A stretch of DNA of 64,000 nucleotides from Salipiger sp. CCB-MM3 (GCF_001687105.1 NZ_CP014595.1:310001-374000), one strand, 5' to 3'; shown: positions 20,685 through 30,282, numbered from the stretch's first letter. Translations and numbers: made by a program. Notes: generated from the letters alone by a model not told the origin.

Positions 20685-21368
20685 TCACTCCCCCCTGATA
20701 AAAGCCTGTGGTGCAAGATGCGGAAGTTCCGCGAAACTTGCAAATTGTCGGTGCGGCAGCGCGTCCGGGTCCGCGGCCACCGCGCCCTCGGCCATATGGC
20801 TGCCGCCGGTGAACTGCCAGACCTGCATCCCCGCCGCGAGCCCCGCGGCGATGCCCGCCAGCGAGTCCTCGATCAGCAGGCAACGCTCTGGCGCGATGCC
20901 AAACTTGCCCGCCGCGTGCAGCGGAAGATCCGGCGCGGGCTTGCCGCGCGCCACTTCCGATGCCGTCGTGATGCAGCCCGCAAACGCCTCGGTGAGGCCG
21001 GTCATCGCAAGGCTGGAGGCGACCCGCGCCGGACTGGAACTGGTCGCCAGCCCGTAAGGCACCCGCAACGCGCCCAGCACCTCGCGCAGATGCGGCATCA
21101 CCCGCAGCCCCTCTGCCTCGAAGGCGGCCAAGAGCCGGGCGCGGTAGTCGGCCTCGAAGCCCTCGGGCAGCAGAATGCCGAATTCCTCGCGGATTTGCGC
21201 CAGAACCACCGGGTAGCTGCGGCCCAGAAAATGCCGCGACACATAAGGGATATCGACGCTCACCCCATGTTGCGCCAGTTCGGCAACCAGCATCCGCAGC
21301 GAGATGATCTCGCTGTCCACCACCACGCCGTCGAAATCGAAAAGCACCAGCTCTATCGGCTGTGTCAC
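20685..21368 (-). CDS. HAD-family phosphatase
   Basis: The 227-residue HAD hydrolase has motif I FDFDGVVVDSE, motif II LATSSSP, and motifs III and IV in RGKPAPDLPLHAAGKFG and CLLIEDSLAG. The layout resembles beta-phosphoglucomutase/phosphoglycolate-phosphatase-like enzymes with a helical cap. It is the first gene of the polyol cluster and is directly coupled to the regulator, so a sugar- or polyol-phosphate substrate is likely. The exact substrate is unknown. Confidence 0.9.
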   Translation of the reverse strand: MTQPIELVLFDFDGVVVDSEIISLRMLVAELAQHGVSVDIPYVSRHFLGRSYPVVLAQIREEFGILLPEGFEADYRARLLAAFEAEGLRVMPHLREVLGALRVPYGLATSSSPARVASSLAMTGLTEAFAGCITTASEVARGKPAPDLPLHAAGKFGIAPERCLLIEDSLAGIAAGLAAGMQVWQFTGGSHMAEGAVAADPDALPHRQFASFAELPHLAPQAFIRGE

Positions 21369-21431
21369 GCCCGCCCCCTCGTTATGTCAACATAACGACA
21401 GAAGCCGCGCCCGGCGGCAACCCCCGGAAAC

Positions 21432-21541
21432 TGCGTATTTGCGGGAACAATGAAAGGCAGGACGCGGCGCCTGCACGGGCCGCCAAACGCGAAAAGGGCC
21501 GCGGCAATGCCCGGCCCCTTTCATTGTTCTTCAAATACGCA
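21432..21541. repeat. inverted pair of type-A intergenic repeats (about 110 bp)
   Basis: The left arm TGCGTATTTG...GAACAATGAAAGG (21432-21457) and the right arm CCTTTCATTGTTC...CAAATACGCA (21517-21541) are near-perfect inverted copies around a GC-rich centre. The overall shape resembles a REPIN. It lies between the HAD gene start and the DUF815 gene stop. Confidence 0.65.
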
Positions 21542-21551
21542 TCGGACGGCC

Positions 21552-22394
21552 TCAGCCGAGCGCCACGCCCTCGCGCCCTGCCAGATCGAGGAAGAACTGC
21601 CAGGCGACCCGGCCCGAGCGCGCGCCGCGCGTGGCCTGCCATTCGATCGCCTCGGCGCGCAGGCGCTCTTCGTCGATGCTCACGCCATGGGCCGCGCAAT
21701 AGCCGCGGATCATGTCGAGATATTCATCCTGCGAGCACGGATGGAAGCCCAGCCACAGACCGAAGCGGTCCGACAGCGAAACTTTCTCTTCGACCGCCTC
21801 AGAGGGGTTGATCGAGCTCGACCGCTCGTTCTCGATCATATCGCGCGGCATCAGGTGGCGGCGGTTCGAGGTGGCGTAGAACAGCACATTGTCGGGCCGC
21901 CCTTCGATGCCGCCGTCGAGCACCGCCTTGAGGCTTTTGTAGTGCTGGTCGTCATGGCTGAACGACAGATCGTCGCAGAACAGCACGAACCGATGCGGCG
22001 CGCCGCGCAGCACGTTGAGCAGGCGGCTGACCGAAGGCAGATCCTCGCGCTGCAACTCGACCAGCTTCAGCCGCTCGCCCCGCTGCAGCGCCTCGGCGTG
22101 CACCGCCTTGACGATGCTCGACTTGCCCATGCCACGCGCGCCCCAGAGCAGCGCATTGTTGGCGGGCAGCCCGCGGGCGAACTGCAGCGTGTTCGACAGC
22201 AGCGTGTCGCGCGAGCGGTCGATGCCCACCAGAAGATCCAGCGCCACGCGGTTCACCTGCGCCACCGGCTCCAGCCGGTCGGGCTCGGTGTGCCACACGA
22301 AGGCGTCCGCCGCGTCCAGATCCGGAGCGGCAAGCGGCGCCGGAGCCATACGCTCCAGCGCCGCCGCGATGCGTTTCAACGCGTTACTCGTCAC
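21552..22394 (-). CDS. DUF815-family P-loop ATPase
   Basis: The 280-residue product belongs to the DUF815 AAA-like ATPases. Walker A is GARGMGKSSIVKAV (about residues 83-96), Walker B is FVLFCDDLSF, and the C-terminus is an AAA lid. The molecular role is not established; the family is widespread in proteobacteria. Its start overlaps the tatC stop by 4 bases, so it is the last gene of the tatABC operon. Confidence 0.9.
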   Translation of the reverse strand: MTSNALKRIAAALERMAPAPLAAPDLDAADAFVWHTEPDRLEPVAQVNRVALDLLVGIDRSRDTLLSNTLQFARGLPANNALLWGARGMGKSSIVKAVHAEALQRGERLKLVELQREDLPSVSRLLNVLRGAPHRFVLFCDDLSFSHDDQHYKSLKAVLDGGIEGRPDNVLFYATSNRRHLMPRDMIENERSSSINPSEAVEEKVSLSDRFGLWLGFHPCSQDEYLDMIRGYCAAHGVSIDEERLRAEAIEWQATRGARSGRVAWQFFLDLAGREGVALG

Positions 22395-23320
22395 GGGATC
22401 CGGTCCTCCTGACCTTCGTCTTCATCCTCGTCCTCGAACCAGAGGCCCTGCGCCTTCAGCTCTTTCTCGCGCTTCTTCTCGACGATGCGCACAAGGAAGA
22501 TCGACACCTCGTAGAGCCCGTAGACCACCACGAAGAGGATCGCCTGCGTGGTCACATCCGGCGGGGTGACCAGCGCGGCCAGCACGAGGATCGCTACCAC
22601 GGCGTATTTGCGCACCGAGCCGAGACCCGCGGCAGAGACCAGCCCCGCCTTGCCCATAAGGGTCAGCAGCACCGGCAGCTGGAAGCACAGGCCAAAGGCG
22701 ACGATGAACTTGAGCGTGATGTCGAGGCTCTCGTTCACCTTGCCGAAGAAGGTGATCTTCATGCCCTCGGTGGTCTCGGGGACCACCGCGGTGTCGGCGG
22801 GCAGGTTCGACGGAATGCCGTCGGTGGCCTGCGCCAGAAGGTTGGCGAAGATCGAGCTGACGTCGGCGAAGCCGAGGAAGAACTGCATCGCCAGCGGAGT
22901 CACCACGAAATGGGCAAAGCTGGCGCCGAGCAGGAACATGATCGGCGAGGCGATCATGAACGGCAGGAAGGCGTTCTTCTCGGATTTGTAGAGCCCCGGC
23001 GCCACGAAGCGCCAAAGCTGGAACGAGATCACCGGGAAGGCGAGCCCGAAGCCGAACACCATCGAGATGCGGAACAGGGTGAAGAGATATTCCTGCGGCG
23101 AGGTGTACTGCATGGTCGGCGACGGATCGCCAAGCGCACGCAGCGTCTGCTCGATCGGCCCGAGCAGGAACTGCAGGATCGGCTCGGCCACCGTGAAGGC
23201 AAGCACGATGCCGACGATGAAGGCCGCAACAGCGCGAATGAGCCGCGTGCGCAGCTCGGCCAGATGCTCGATCAGCGGGGCCGAGCTGTCCTCGATCTCG
23301 TCATTGTCGATCTGGCTCAT
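22391..23320 (-). CDS. tatC: Sec-independent protein translocase TatC
   Basis: TatC is the receptor for twin-arginine signal peptides at the inner membrane. The 309-residue product has six predicted helices and the family motifs [12 protein letters not shown] at the N-terminus and [15 protein letters not shown]. It carries a charged C-terminal extension rich in Glu/Asp ([10 protein letters not shown]). Its start overlaps the tatB stop by 4 bases. Confidence 0.97.
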   Translation of the reverse strand: MSQIDNDEIEDSSAPLIEHLAELRTRLIRAVAAFIVGIVLAFTVAEPILQFLLGPIEQTLRALGDPSPTMQYTSPQEYLFTLFRISMVFGFGLAFPVISFQLWRFVAPGLYKSEKNAFLPFMIASPIMFLLGASFAHFVVTPLAMQFFLGFADVSSIFANLLAQATDGIPSNLPADTAVVPETTEGMKITFFGKVNESLDITLKFIVAFGLCFQLPVLLTLMGKAGLVSAAGLGSVRKYAVVAILVLAALVTPPDVTTQAILFVVVYGLYEVSIFLVRIVEKKREKELKAQGLWFEDEDEDEGQEDRIP

Positions 23321-23799
23321 GCCTCACCGTCTTTCTTCATCGCCGCTTCCAGCTCTTCGGCCTTCTTGGCGGCGTCCTCGGCGCGTTTCGCCGCGGCCTC
23401 TGCCTCACGCTTCTGGCGGTCGGCGGCAGCGCGGGCGGCACTGGCCTCGATCTTCTGCTTGTTCTCGGCCCGCTCTGCGTCGAGCGCGCCGGGATCTTCT
23501 TTCAGCCCTTCGGACTTCTTCGGCGGCGTCGGGTCGGTCATCGACTTGGCCGCGTCGCGCACCCCGTCCATGGCCGAGTTCACCGGGTTGGTCGCCGTCT
23601 TCAGCGTCTTGGCCACGTCACGCACGCCTGCTTCATCCGCGGCGTCGTTCATTGCGCGGGTGAACTCGCGCGCCATTCCGCGCGCCTTGCCCATGAAGCG
23701 CCCCATATTGCGGAACAGCACGGGCAGATCCTTCGGACCAACGACGATCAGCGCAACGATGCCGATCACCATCAGTTCCGACCAGCCAAGATCGAACAT
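23317..23799 (-). CDS. tatB: Sec-independent protein translocase TatB
   Basis: The 160-residue TatB has the N-terminal membrane helix and hinge ([26 protein letters not shown]), an amphipathic helix, and a long Lys/Ala/Glu-rich coiled-coil tail. It works with TatC to recognise Tat substrates. It lies between tatA, 3 bases upstream, and tatC, which it overlaps. Confidence 0.96.
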   Translation of the reverse strand: MFDLGWSELMVIGIVALIVVGPKDLPVLFRNMGRFMGKARGMAREFTRAMNDAADEAGVRDVAKTLKTATNPVNSAMDGVRDAAKSMTDPTPPKKSEGLKEDPGALDAERAENKQKIEASAARAAADRQKREAEAAAKRAEDAAKKAEELEAAMKKDGEA

Positions 23800-23802
23800 G
23801 GA

Positions 23803-24018
23803 TCAGACCTTGTCTTTCTCGCTCTCGGGCGTGACGTCCTTGGCCTCTTCGGCTTTCTCGTCCTCGAGTTCCTTGCCGCCCTCGCTCACGCCCTTCTTGA
23901 ACGCGGTGATGCCCTTGCCGACTTCGCCCATCAGGCTGGAAATCTTGCCGCGGCCGAACAGAACCAGCACCACGACCGCGATCAGAAGAAGGCCGGGAAG
24001 GCCGATATTGTTGAGCAT
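23803..24018 (-). CDS. tatA: Sec-independent protein translocase TatA
   Basis: The 71-residue TatA forms the Tat pore. It has the N-terminal helix, the [17 protein letters not shown] hinge/amphipathic segment, and a charged tail ([13 protein letters not shown]). The ATG at 24018 has the correct family N-terminus ([12 protein letters not shown]); a longer frame starting at 24105 adds unrelated residues. It opens the tatABC-DUF815 operon. Confidence 0.96.
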   Translation of the reverse strand: MLNNIGLPGLLLIAVVVLVLFGRGKISSLMGEVGKGITAFKKGVSEGGKELEDEKAEEAKDVTPESEKDKV

Positions 24019-24174
24019 GTCCTTAGTCTCCAATTCGCCGCCCACTGTCCCAGGCCATCGGCCCCCGGGCGGCACGTCGCACTTTGTTCCCCGGTTTCTA
24101 GGCATCTTCCACGCGACACGAAAGCGTCAAAGCCTGTCATCGCCCGCGCCGCCGGGGGTTTTCTTTCGGCTTTG

Positions 24175-24209
24175 TGACAGTATCTTGTCAGGTGCCAATA
24201 ATCTGTCAG
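24175..24209. promoter_or_regulatory. TGACA/TGTCA repeats upstream of the WYL regulator
   Basis: A dyad TGACA-N6-TGTCA (24175-24190) is followed by a further CTGTCAG (24203-24209). These sit 60-95 bases before the WYL regulator start, in the divergent region shared with tatA. They may be an autoregulatory operator, by inference. Confidence 0.4.
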
Positions 24210-24268
24210 TTGGGCCACGCGCAGTGAGTCGCGAAATGCCCGAATCGCCGCCCCAAGGAGCCCGCGTG

Positions 24269-24931
24269 ATGAAGAAGACCGACCGCCTCTATGCGCTGAT
24301 GCAGCGGCTGAAGGATGGCGCGCTGCACACCGCCGAGGCGCTGGCCGAAGACTTGGGGGTTTCGGTGCGGACCATCTATCGCGACATGGACACGCTGGCC
24401 GCCTCGGGCGTGCCGATCGAGGGCGAGCGCGGGCGCGGCTACACCGCGCGCGCTGCCTTCACCCTGCCGCCGCTGAACCTGAGCGAGCTCGAGCTCGAAG
24501 CGCTGCACCTCGGCCTTGCCGCCGTCGGTCAGGGCGGGATGCCGGATCTGGCGCAGGCCGCCGAGAGCCTTTCGGCCCGCATCGACGCGCTGCTGCCCGA
24601 GGATGGCGAGACGCAGGGGGCCTTTGGCTTTGCCACCTATCCGTTCCGCGATGCCGCCGAGGGGTTTCGCTTCATGCCCGACTTCCGCGCCGCGATCCGC
24701 GCCCGGCAAAAGCTGCGCGTGACGCTGAAGGATCGCACCGAGCCGCAGGAGTTGCGCCCGCTGCACATGGACTACTGGGGCCGGATCTGGACCTGCATCG
24801 CGTGGAACGAGACGGCGCGCGGCTTCGAGACCCTCCGCATCGATCAGGTCAGCGCCGTGACGCCCCTGCCCGGCCTCTTCGTCGATGAACCGGGCAAGAG
24901 CCTCGCCGATTACCGCGCGCAGGCCCGCTGA
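24269..24931 (+). CDS. YafY-type HTH/WYL-domain transcriptional regulator
   Basis: The 220-residue product has an N-terminal HTH_11-type domain (RLYALMQRLKDG..LAEDLGVSVRTIYRDMDTL) and a C-terminal WYL domain with PLHMDYWGRIWTCIAWN and the FETLRIDQVSAV strand. WYL domains sense small ligands or nucleic acids. AAGGAG precedes the ATG at 24269; a GTG three bases upstream is an alternative. The next gene, an M24 peptidase, starts 48 bases downstream on the same strand. Confidence 0.92.
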   Translation: MKKTDRLYALMQRLKDGALHTAEALAEDLGVSVRTIYRDMDTLAASGVPIEGERGRGYTARAAFTLPPLNLSELELEALHLGLAAVGQGGMPDLAQAAESLSARIDALLPEDGETQGAFGFATYPFRDAAEGFRFMPDFRAAIRARQKLRVTLKDRTEPQELRPLHMDYWGRIWTCIAWNETARGFETLRIDQVSAVTPLPGLFVDEPGKSLADYRAQAR

Positions 24932-24979
24932 GCGCGCTTCGCGCTTGACCGAAGGGCCTTGCCGCGGCGACGCTGAGAT

Positions 24980-26137
24980 ATGGATCAGAGCGTTGCCACA
25001 CGGGGCTTTTTCCCCTCCGAATACCACAGCCGGCTGGAGCGGGCGCAGGCACGCATGGCCATGTCGGGGATCTCTGCGCTGCTGCTGACGACCGAGCCCG
25101 AGGTACGCTATTTCACCGGCTTCCTGACACGGTTCTGGGAAAGCCCGACGCGGCCATGGTTCCTTGTGGTGCCGGCCGAGGGCGATCCGGTGGCGGTGAT
25201 CCCCTCGATCGGCGCGCATCTGATGGCGCAAAGCTGGATCACCGACATCCGCTGCTGGAGTTCCCCCGATTACGAGGACGACGGCATCTCGCTGCTGGCC
25301 GAGGCGCTGGCCGAGGCGGTGCCGCCGGGCGAATGGGTCGGCGTGCCGAGCGGCGGCGAGACTCATCTGCGCATGCCACTCACCGACTGGGAGGCGCTGA
25401 AGCACCGGCTGCCCGACCGGCTGTTCGGACCCGATGCGGGGATCATGCGCAAGCTGCGTATGGTGAAATCCGAGGCCGAGATCGCCTGCATCCGCGCCGC
25501 CTGCGACGTCGGCACCCGCGCCTTCGCCCGGCTGCCCGAGATCCTGCGCCCCGGCGTGCCGCTGTCGGAGGTGTTCCGACGCTTCCAGATCCTCGCGCTG
25601 GAGGAAGGTGCCGATTGGGTGCCCTATCTGGCCGGGGCTGCCGGACCGGACGGCTATGGCGACGTGATCTCTCCGGCCAGCCAGACGCCGCTCTGCGAGG
25701 GCGATGTGCTGATGCTCGACACCGGGCTGATGCGCGATGGATATTTTTGCGATTTTGACCGCAACATCTCGCTCGGCACCGCCGCGCCCGGTGTTCTTGA
25801 TGCCCATGCGCGGTTGCTAGATGCGGTGCAGGCGGGGTTCGCCGCCGCCCGCCCCGGTGCCCGCGCCAACGATCTGTTCCGGGCGATGGCCGCGATCACC
25901 GGCGGGTCGGACGTCGGGCGGCTGGGCCATGGGCTGGGCATGCAGCTGACCGAGCCGCCTTCGCTCATCGCCGCCGATGACACGCGGCTGGAGCCGGGCA
26001 TGGTGCTGACGCTGGAGCCGGGGATCGCGCTCTCTCCCAGCCATATGCTGGTTCATGAGGAGGACATCGTGATCACCGAAACCGGTGCCGAATGGCTCAC
26101 CATCCCCGCCACCAGCCTGCCGGAGGTGCCGGTATGA
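24980..26137 (+). CDS. M24-family metallopeptidase (Xaa-Pro aminopeptidase-like)
   Basis: The 385-residue product has a creatinase-like N-terminal domain and a C-terminal pita-bread domain. All five M24 metal ligands are visible: the two Asp in MLDTGLMRDGYFCDFD, His in GHGLGM, and Glu in TLEPGIA and EEDIVIT. Members include aminopeptidase P, creatinase and ectoine hydrolase, so the substrate cannot be named. The stop overlaps the next gene, a racemase/maleate-isomerase-like protein, by 4 bases. Confidence 0.92.
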   Translation: MDQSVATRGFFPSEYHSRLERAQARMAMSGISALLLTTEPEVRYFTGFLTRFWESPTRPWFLVVPAEGDPVAVIPSIGAHLMAQSWITDIRCWSSPDYEDDGISLLAEALAEAVPPGEWVGVPSGGETHLRMPLTDWEALKHRLPDRLFGPDAGIMRKLRMVKSEAEIACIRAACDVGTRAFARLPEILRPGVPLSEVFRRFQILALEEGADWVPYLAGAAGPDGYGDVISPASQTPLCEGDVLMLDTGLMRDGYFCDFDRNISLGTAAPGVLDAHARLLDAVQAGFAAARPGARANDLFRAMAAITGGSDVGRLGHGLGMQLTEPPSLIAADDTRLEPGMVLTLEPGIALSPSHMLVHEEDIVITETGAEWLTIPATSLPEVPV

Positions 26138-26916
26138 GCGATGCCCTGAAAGGACTGCACTTCCCGCATGAACTGGACCCGGTCCGCGCCGCGCAGGTTG
26201 GTCTGATCGTGCTGCAGTCGGATGAGACCATCGAGACGGATTTCCGCCAGTTGATCCCGACCGAACTGGAACTTCTGGTCAGCCGCATCCCCTCAGGCGC
26301 CGAGGTTACGCCCGACACGCTGGCGGCGATGGAGGGCTATATGACCGCCTCTGCCGCGCTTTTCCCGCAGGGCGCAGATCTGGCGGCGGTGGGCTATGGC
26401 TGCACCTCGGGCACCGCGCAGATCGGTGCCGCGCAGGTCGCCGCGCGCATCCGCAAGGCCATCGACGTGCCGCAGGTGACCGAGCCCGTCTCGGCCCTCA
26501 TCGCCGCCTGCCGCAGCCTTGGCGTGCGGCGGCTGGCGATGCTGTCGCCCTATCTGCCCGAGGTCTCGGAGCGGCTGCGCGAGGTGCTGGCGGCGGCGGA
26601 GATCGACACGCCGGTCTTCGGCAGCTTCGAGATCGAGGAAGAGGCCCGCGTGGTGCGCATCTCGGCAAGCTCGATCGTCGAGGCGGGCGCGGCGCTGATC
26701 GCGCAGGCCCCCGAGCCGGTGGACGCGCTCTTTTTGTCGTGCACCAACCTGCGCGCCCTGCCCGCCATCGATGCGCTCGAGGCCGCGACGGGGCTGCCAG
26801 TGCTGGCCAGCAACAGCGTTCTGGCGTGGCATCTCGCGCGGCTCGCCGGTCAGCAGGCGCGAGGGCCGGGCCGCCTGCTGCGCGCCAGCCCGCCGCCGCT
26901 GCGCGCCGCCGAGTAA
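26134..26916 (+). CDS. Asp/Glu racemase superfamily protein (maleate isomerase/EutA-like)
   Basis: The 260-residue product has the signature GLIVLQSDETIETDFRQL and two catalytic cysteines in GYGCTSGTAQIG and FLSCTNLRALPAID. This is the maleate isomerase/arylmalonate decarboxylase/EutA group. The ATG overlaps the M24 gene stop by 4 bases, so the two proteins are made together. A similar M24-plus-racemase combination occurs in ectoine utilisation loci, but no other such gene is here, so the substrate is open. Confidence 0.85.
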   Translation: MSDALKGLHFPHELDPVRAAQVGLIVLQSDETIETDFRQLIPTELELLVSRIPSGAEVTPDTLAAMEGYMTASAALFPQGADLAAVGYGCTSGTAQIGAAQVAARIRKAIDVPQVTEPVSALIAACRSLGVRRLAMLSPYLPEVSERLREVLAAAEIDTPVFGSFEIEEEARVVRISASSIVEAGAALIAQAPEPVDALFLSCTNLRALPAIDALEAATGLPVLASNSVLAWHLARLAGQQARGPGRLLRASPPPLRAAE

Positions 26917-27063
26917 AATCTGTCCCTAAAATGTGCCGGAAAAGCCGCTCTGCGCGGCGGATCCGCGATTGACGCAAGAGGCCTCAACAGGCATCGAGCC
27001 GCTAAGATTCGCCCGCAGCCCGCCCCTCCTTAGATCGCCCCCCATTTCGCCCCGGAGGCCCTC

Positions 27064-28350
27064 ATGTTCCAGCTAGTCACCAGTGTCTGGTCGCTTCTTC
27101 TTGGCGTCTTCCTGATCATGATCGGCAACGGCATGCAGGCCACGCTGATGGGCGTGCGCGGCGATATCGAGGGGTTCTCTACCTTCGAGCTGTCGCTGAT
27201 CACCTCGGGCTATTTCCTTGGCTTCCTCGTGGGCTCGCGGCTGACGCCGAAGATGATCCGCAAGGTCAGCCACGTGCGGGTCTTCGCGGCGCTCGGCTCG
27301 ATGATGTCGGCGCTGCTGATCGCCTTCCCGCTGCTGTCGGACCCGTGGAGCTGGACCGCGCTGCGGGTGCTGCTGGGGTTCTGCCTGTCGGGGCTCTATG
27401 TGACCTCGGAAAGCTGGCTCAACGACCGCGCCACCAACCAGACGCGCGGCACGCTGCTGTCGGCCTATATGGTGGCGCAGACGCTGGGCATGGTGGCGGC
27501 GCAGGGCCTGCTCAACTTCGGCGACGCGGCGGGGTTCTCGCTGTTTGTGGTCGCCTCGATCCTCGTATCGGTGGCCTTCACCCCGGTGCTGCTGTCGGCG
27601 GTGCCGATCCCGGCGGTGGAATCGATTAAGCCGATGAGCCTGCGCCAGCTTTACGACCGTTCGCCGCTGGGCACGATCGGCACGCTGCTGCTGGGCGGGG
27701 TGTTCTCGGCGCAGATGGGCATGGCGGCGGTCTATGGCGCCAAGGTCGGGCTGTCGGTGCAAGAGATCTCGGGCTTCGTGGCGGCGCTCTTCATGGGCTC
27801 GTTCCTGTTCCAGTTCCCGGTGGGCTGGCTGTCGGACCTGATGGATCGCCGGGTGATGATCCTGACGCTGGCGGCGGTGGGCGCGCTCACCTGCGGCATC
27901 GCGTTTTTCTACAGCCAGTCGCTCACCGCGCTGCTGGTGGCCGGTCTGATCATGGGCGGCATGGCCAGCCCGCTCTATTCGCTCTTCATCGCCTACACCA
28001 ACGACTACCTCGAGCTTGAGGACATGCCCGCCGCGGCGAGCGGCATGGTGTTCATCTATGGCGTCGGCGCCATCGCGGGGCCGCTGGTCACCGGTCAGGC
28101 CATGGACATCGCCGGGCCGCAGAGCTTCTGGGCGGTGCTGACCGTGCTTTTCGCGATGATCGCGATCTATACCGCGTGGCGCATGACACGCCGTCAGGCG
28201 GCGGATGGCGATGGGTCGGCCTATCTCAACGTTCTGCCCAACTCGTCGACCGTCGCGGTCGGTGCCGCCTATGAGTGGTACGCCGAGGCCGCCGCCGAAG
28301 AGGAAGCGGCCGCCGAGGCGGAAGAGAATGCCGGAACGCAGGGCCACTGA
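27064..28350 (+). CDS. MFS transporter (YcaD-like)
   Basis: The 428-residue product has about 12 predicted transmembrane helices. It shows a central loop, WLNDRATNQTRGTLLSAYM after helix 4, and GWLSDLMDRRVMILTL, a typical major facilitator loop 8-9 motif. The cytoplasmic tail is unusually Ala/Glu-rich. GGAGG precedes the ATG. The YcaD branch has no known substrate. A strong bidirectional terminator follows. Confidence 0.92.
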   Translation: MFQLVTSVWSLLLGVFLIMIGNGMQATLMGVRGDIEGFSTFELSLITSGYFLGFLVGSRLTPKMIRKVSHVRVFAALGSMMSALLIAFPLLSDPWSWTALRVLLGFCLSGLYVTSESWLNDRATNQTRGTLLSAYMVAQTLGMVAAQGLLNFGDAAGFSLFVVASILVSVAFTPVLLSAVPIPAVESIKPMSLRQLYDRSPLGTIGTLLLGGVFSAQMGMAAVYGAKVGLSVQEISGFVAALFMGSFLFQFPVGWLSDLMDRRVMILTLAAVGALTCGIAFFYSQSLTALLVAGLIMGGMASPLYSLFIAYTNDYLELEDMPAAASGMVFIYGVGAIAGPLVTGQAMDIAGPQSFWAVLTVLFAMIAIYTAWRMTRRQAADGDGSAYLNVLPNSSTVAVGAAYEWYAEAAAEEEAAAEAEENAGTQGH

Positions 28351-28391
28351 CGCCCTGCCGCGCATCAAAAGCCATCATTGCCAGACATGAA

Positions 28392-28415
28392 AAAACGGGC
28401 CCGAAGGCCCGTTTT
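28392..28415. terminator. bidirectional intrinsic terminator
   Basis: A perfect 10-bp stem AAAACGGGCC/GGCCCGTTTT with a CGAA loop lies between the convergent MFS and peroxiredoxin genes, with A and T runs on both sides. Confidence 0.92.
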
Positions 28416-28441
28416 CTTTTACCTCAAAGACCGCTGCGCGA

Positions 28442-28990
28442 TCAGGCCGCGGCTTCGGCCTTGGCGCTGGCGAGATACTCCAGCAGGTTTTCCGGGCTGG
28501 ACACGCCATAGGGGTCTTCGCCGTGGTTGTCGCACAGGCCCGGCTCTTCGAACCATGCCTCGACCACGCCGTCGTTGATGATCGCCGCATAGCGCCACGA
28601 GCGCATGCCGAAGCCGAGGTTGTCCTTGTTCACCAGCATGCCGATGCGGCGGGTGAACTCGCCCGAGCCGTCGGGGATGACCGAGACGTTCTCGAGGTTC
28701 TGCGACTTCGCCCATTGGTTCATCACGAAGCTGTCGTTCACCGACATGCAATAGATCGCGTCGATGCCCTGCGCGCGGAAGGTCTCGGCGTTCTTCTCGA
28801 AGCCCGGCAGCTGGTAGGTCGAGCAGGTCGGGGTGAAGGCGCCCGGCAGCGAGAACAGGATGACGCGCTTGCCTTTGAAATAATCGGCAGTGGTCATGTC
28901 CTGCCAGCGGAAGGGGTTCGGACCTTCGATGGACTCGTCACGCACGCGGGTGCGGAAGGTGACATTGGGGAGGGCGACACCGGCTTTCAT
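28442..28990 (-). CDS. peroxiredoxin (Prx5-type)
   Basis: The 182-residue product is of the Prx5/AhpE group and would reduce peroxides in the cytoplasm. The active-site block is PGAFTPTCSTYQLPGF with the peroxidatic Cys and Thr. A second cysteine occurs in the later GLCDN. The ATG at 28990 fits the family N-terminus (MKAGVALPNVTFRTR) and has AAGGAC upstream. It faces away from lipA, about 280 bases off, and converges on the MFS gene. Confidence 0.93.
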   Translation of the reverse strand: MKAGVALPNVTFRTRVRDESIEGPNPFRWQDMTTADYFKGKRVILFSLPGAFTPTCSTYQLPGFEKNAETFRAQGIDAIYCMSVNDSFVMNQWAKSQNLENVSVIPDGSGEFTRRIGMLVNKDNLGFGMRSWRYAAIINDGVVEAWFEEPGLCDNHGEDPYGVSSPENLLEYLASAKAEAAA

Positions 28991-29269
28991 GGCACAGGTC
29001 CTTTCGTGTAACTGGCACTTCGATTTCCTCCCTGACGCTGGGATAATTTCGCCGCTCCGAAGACGCAACCGCCGATCTTGCCCCGGGTGCCGCAGCGATG
29101 CACAAGCGGGCCTGCCTGCTCAGCAATTGCGCTTTGTGCCGGATCGGCGTAGGGGACCATAACGTATCTGCCGTCCCGCAGCCGGACCGGGCCCGGGCGC
29201 AGGGGTGGAACCTGCGCGGACAACGGTCTATCTTGCGGGAAACCTGACCCACATCGCGGGGGAAACGCT

Positions 29270-30220
29270 TTGCGAGACCTGAAGATCCCGGCGCAGCGCC
29301 ATCCGGAAAAGGCGCATCGGCCCGACAATGCCCAGCCCAAGAAACCGGACTGGATTCGCGTCAAGGCGCCCGGCGGCGCGGGCTATAACGAGACCCGCCG
29401 CATCATGCGCGAGCATGGTCTCGTCACCGTCTGCGAAGAGGCTGGCTGCCCGAACGTGGGCGAGTGCTGGAGCCAGGGCCACGCCACCATGATGATCATG
29501 GGCGACATCTGCACCCGTGGCTGCACCTTCTGCAACATCGCCACCGGCCGCCCCGACACGCTCGACGTCTTCGAGCCGGGCCGCGTCGCCGACTCGGTCG
29601 CCAAGCTGGGGCTGAATCACGTGGTGATCACCTCGGTGGACCGCGACGACCTCGACGATGGCGGGGCCGAGCATTTCGCCCAGACCATCCGCGCGATCCG
29701 TCACCGTGCGCCTGCCACCACCATCGAGATCCTGACGCCCGACTTCCTCAAGTCGAAGCCCGGCGCGCTGGAGACCGTGGTTGCGGCGCGCCCCGATGTG
29801 TTCAACCACAACCTCGAGACCGTGCCCGGCCTCTACCCCGAGGTGCGCCCCGGGGCCCGCTACTTCCACTCGCTGCGCCTGCTGCAGCGCGTGAAAGAAA
29901 TGGACCCGCATATCTTCACCAAGTCGGGCATCATGGTCGGCCTCGGCGAAGAGCGTCAGCAGGTCGTGCAGGTGATGGACGATATGCGCGCCGCCGACAT
30001 CGACTTCCTGACCATCGGCCAGTACCTGCAGCCGACGCCGAAGCACCACCGCGTTGACCGTTTCGTCACGCCCGACGAGTTCGCCTCGTATGAGAAGACC
30101 GCGTTCGGCAAGGGCTTCCTGATGGTCTCGGCCACGCCGCTGACCCGCTCGAGCTATCACGCGGGCGATGATTTCGCGCGGCTGCGCGAGGCCCGCGAGG
30201 CCAAGCTCGCCAAGGCCTGA
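29270..30220 (+). CDS. lipA: lipoyl synthase
   Basis: LipA inserts two sulfur atoms into octanoyl groups on lipoyl domains. The radical SAM cluster motif CTRGCTFCN and the auxiliary cluster [13 protein letters not shown] are both present, as is the C-terminal [10 protein letters not shown]. The length is 316 residues. The start is TTG at 29270, preceded by GGGGGA. It is preferred over the first internal ATG because the family N-terminus ([19 protein letters not shown]) begins there. A perfect terminator follows. Confidence 0.97.
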   Translation: MRDLKIPAQRHPEKAHRPDNAQPKKPDWIRVKAPGGAGYNETRRIMREHGLVTVCEEAGCPNVGECWSQGHATMMIMGDICTRGCTFCNIATGRPDTLDVFEPGRVADSVAKLGLNHVVITSVDRDDLDDGGAEHFAQTIRAIRHRAPATTIEILTPDFLKSKPGALETVVAARPDVFNHNLETVPGLYPEVRPGARYFHSLRLLQRVKEMDPHIFTKSGIMVGLGEERQQVVQVMDDMRAADIDFLTIGQYLQPTPKHHRVDRFVTPDEFASYEKTAFGKGFLMVSATPLTRSSYHAGDDFARLREAREAKLAKA

Positions 30221-30245
30221 GCGCGGCGCATCTTCGCAAAACGGA

Positions 30246-30282
30246 AACGCCCTCGCAGTCATCTGCGAGGGCGTTCGTCATT
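30246..30282 (+). terminator. intrinsic terminator after lipA
   Basis: A perfect 12-bp stem (AACGCCCTCGCA with TGCGAGGGCGTT) with a 6-base loop and a short T-rich tail, 25 bases after the lipA stop. Confidence 0.9.
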
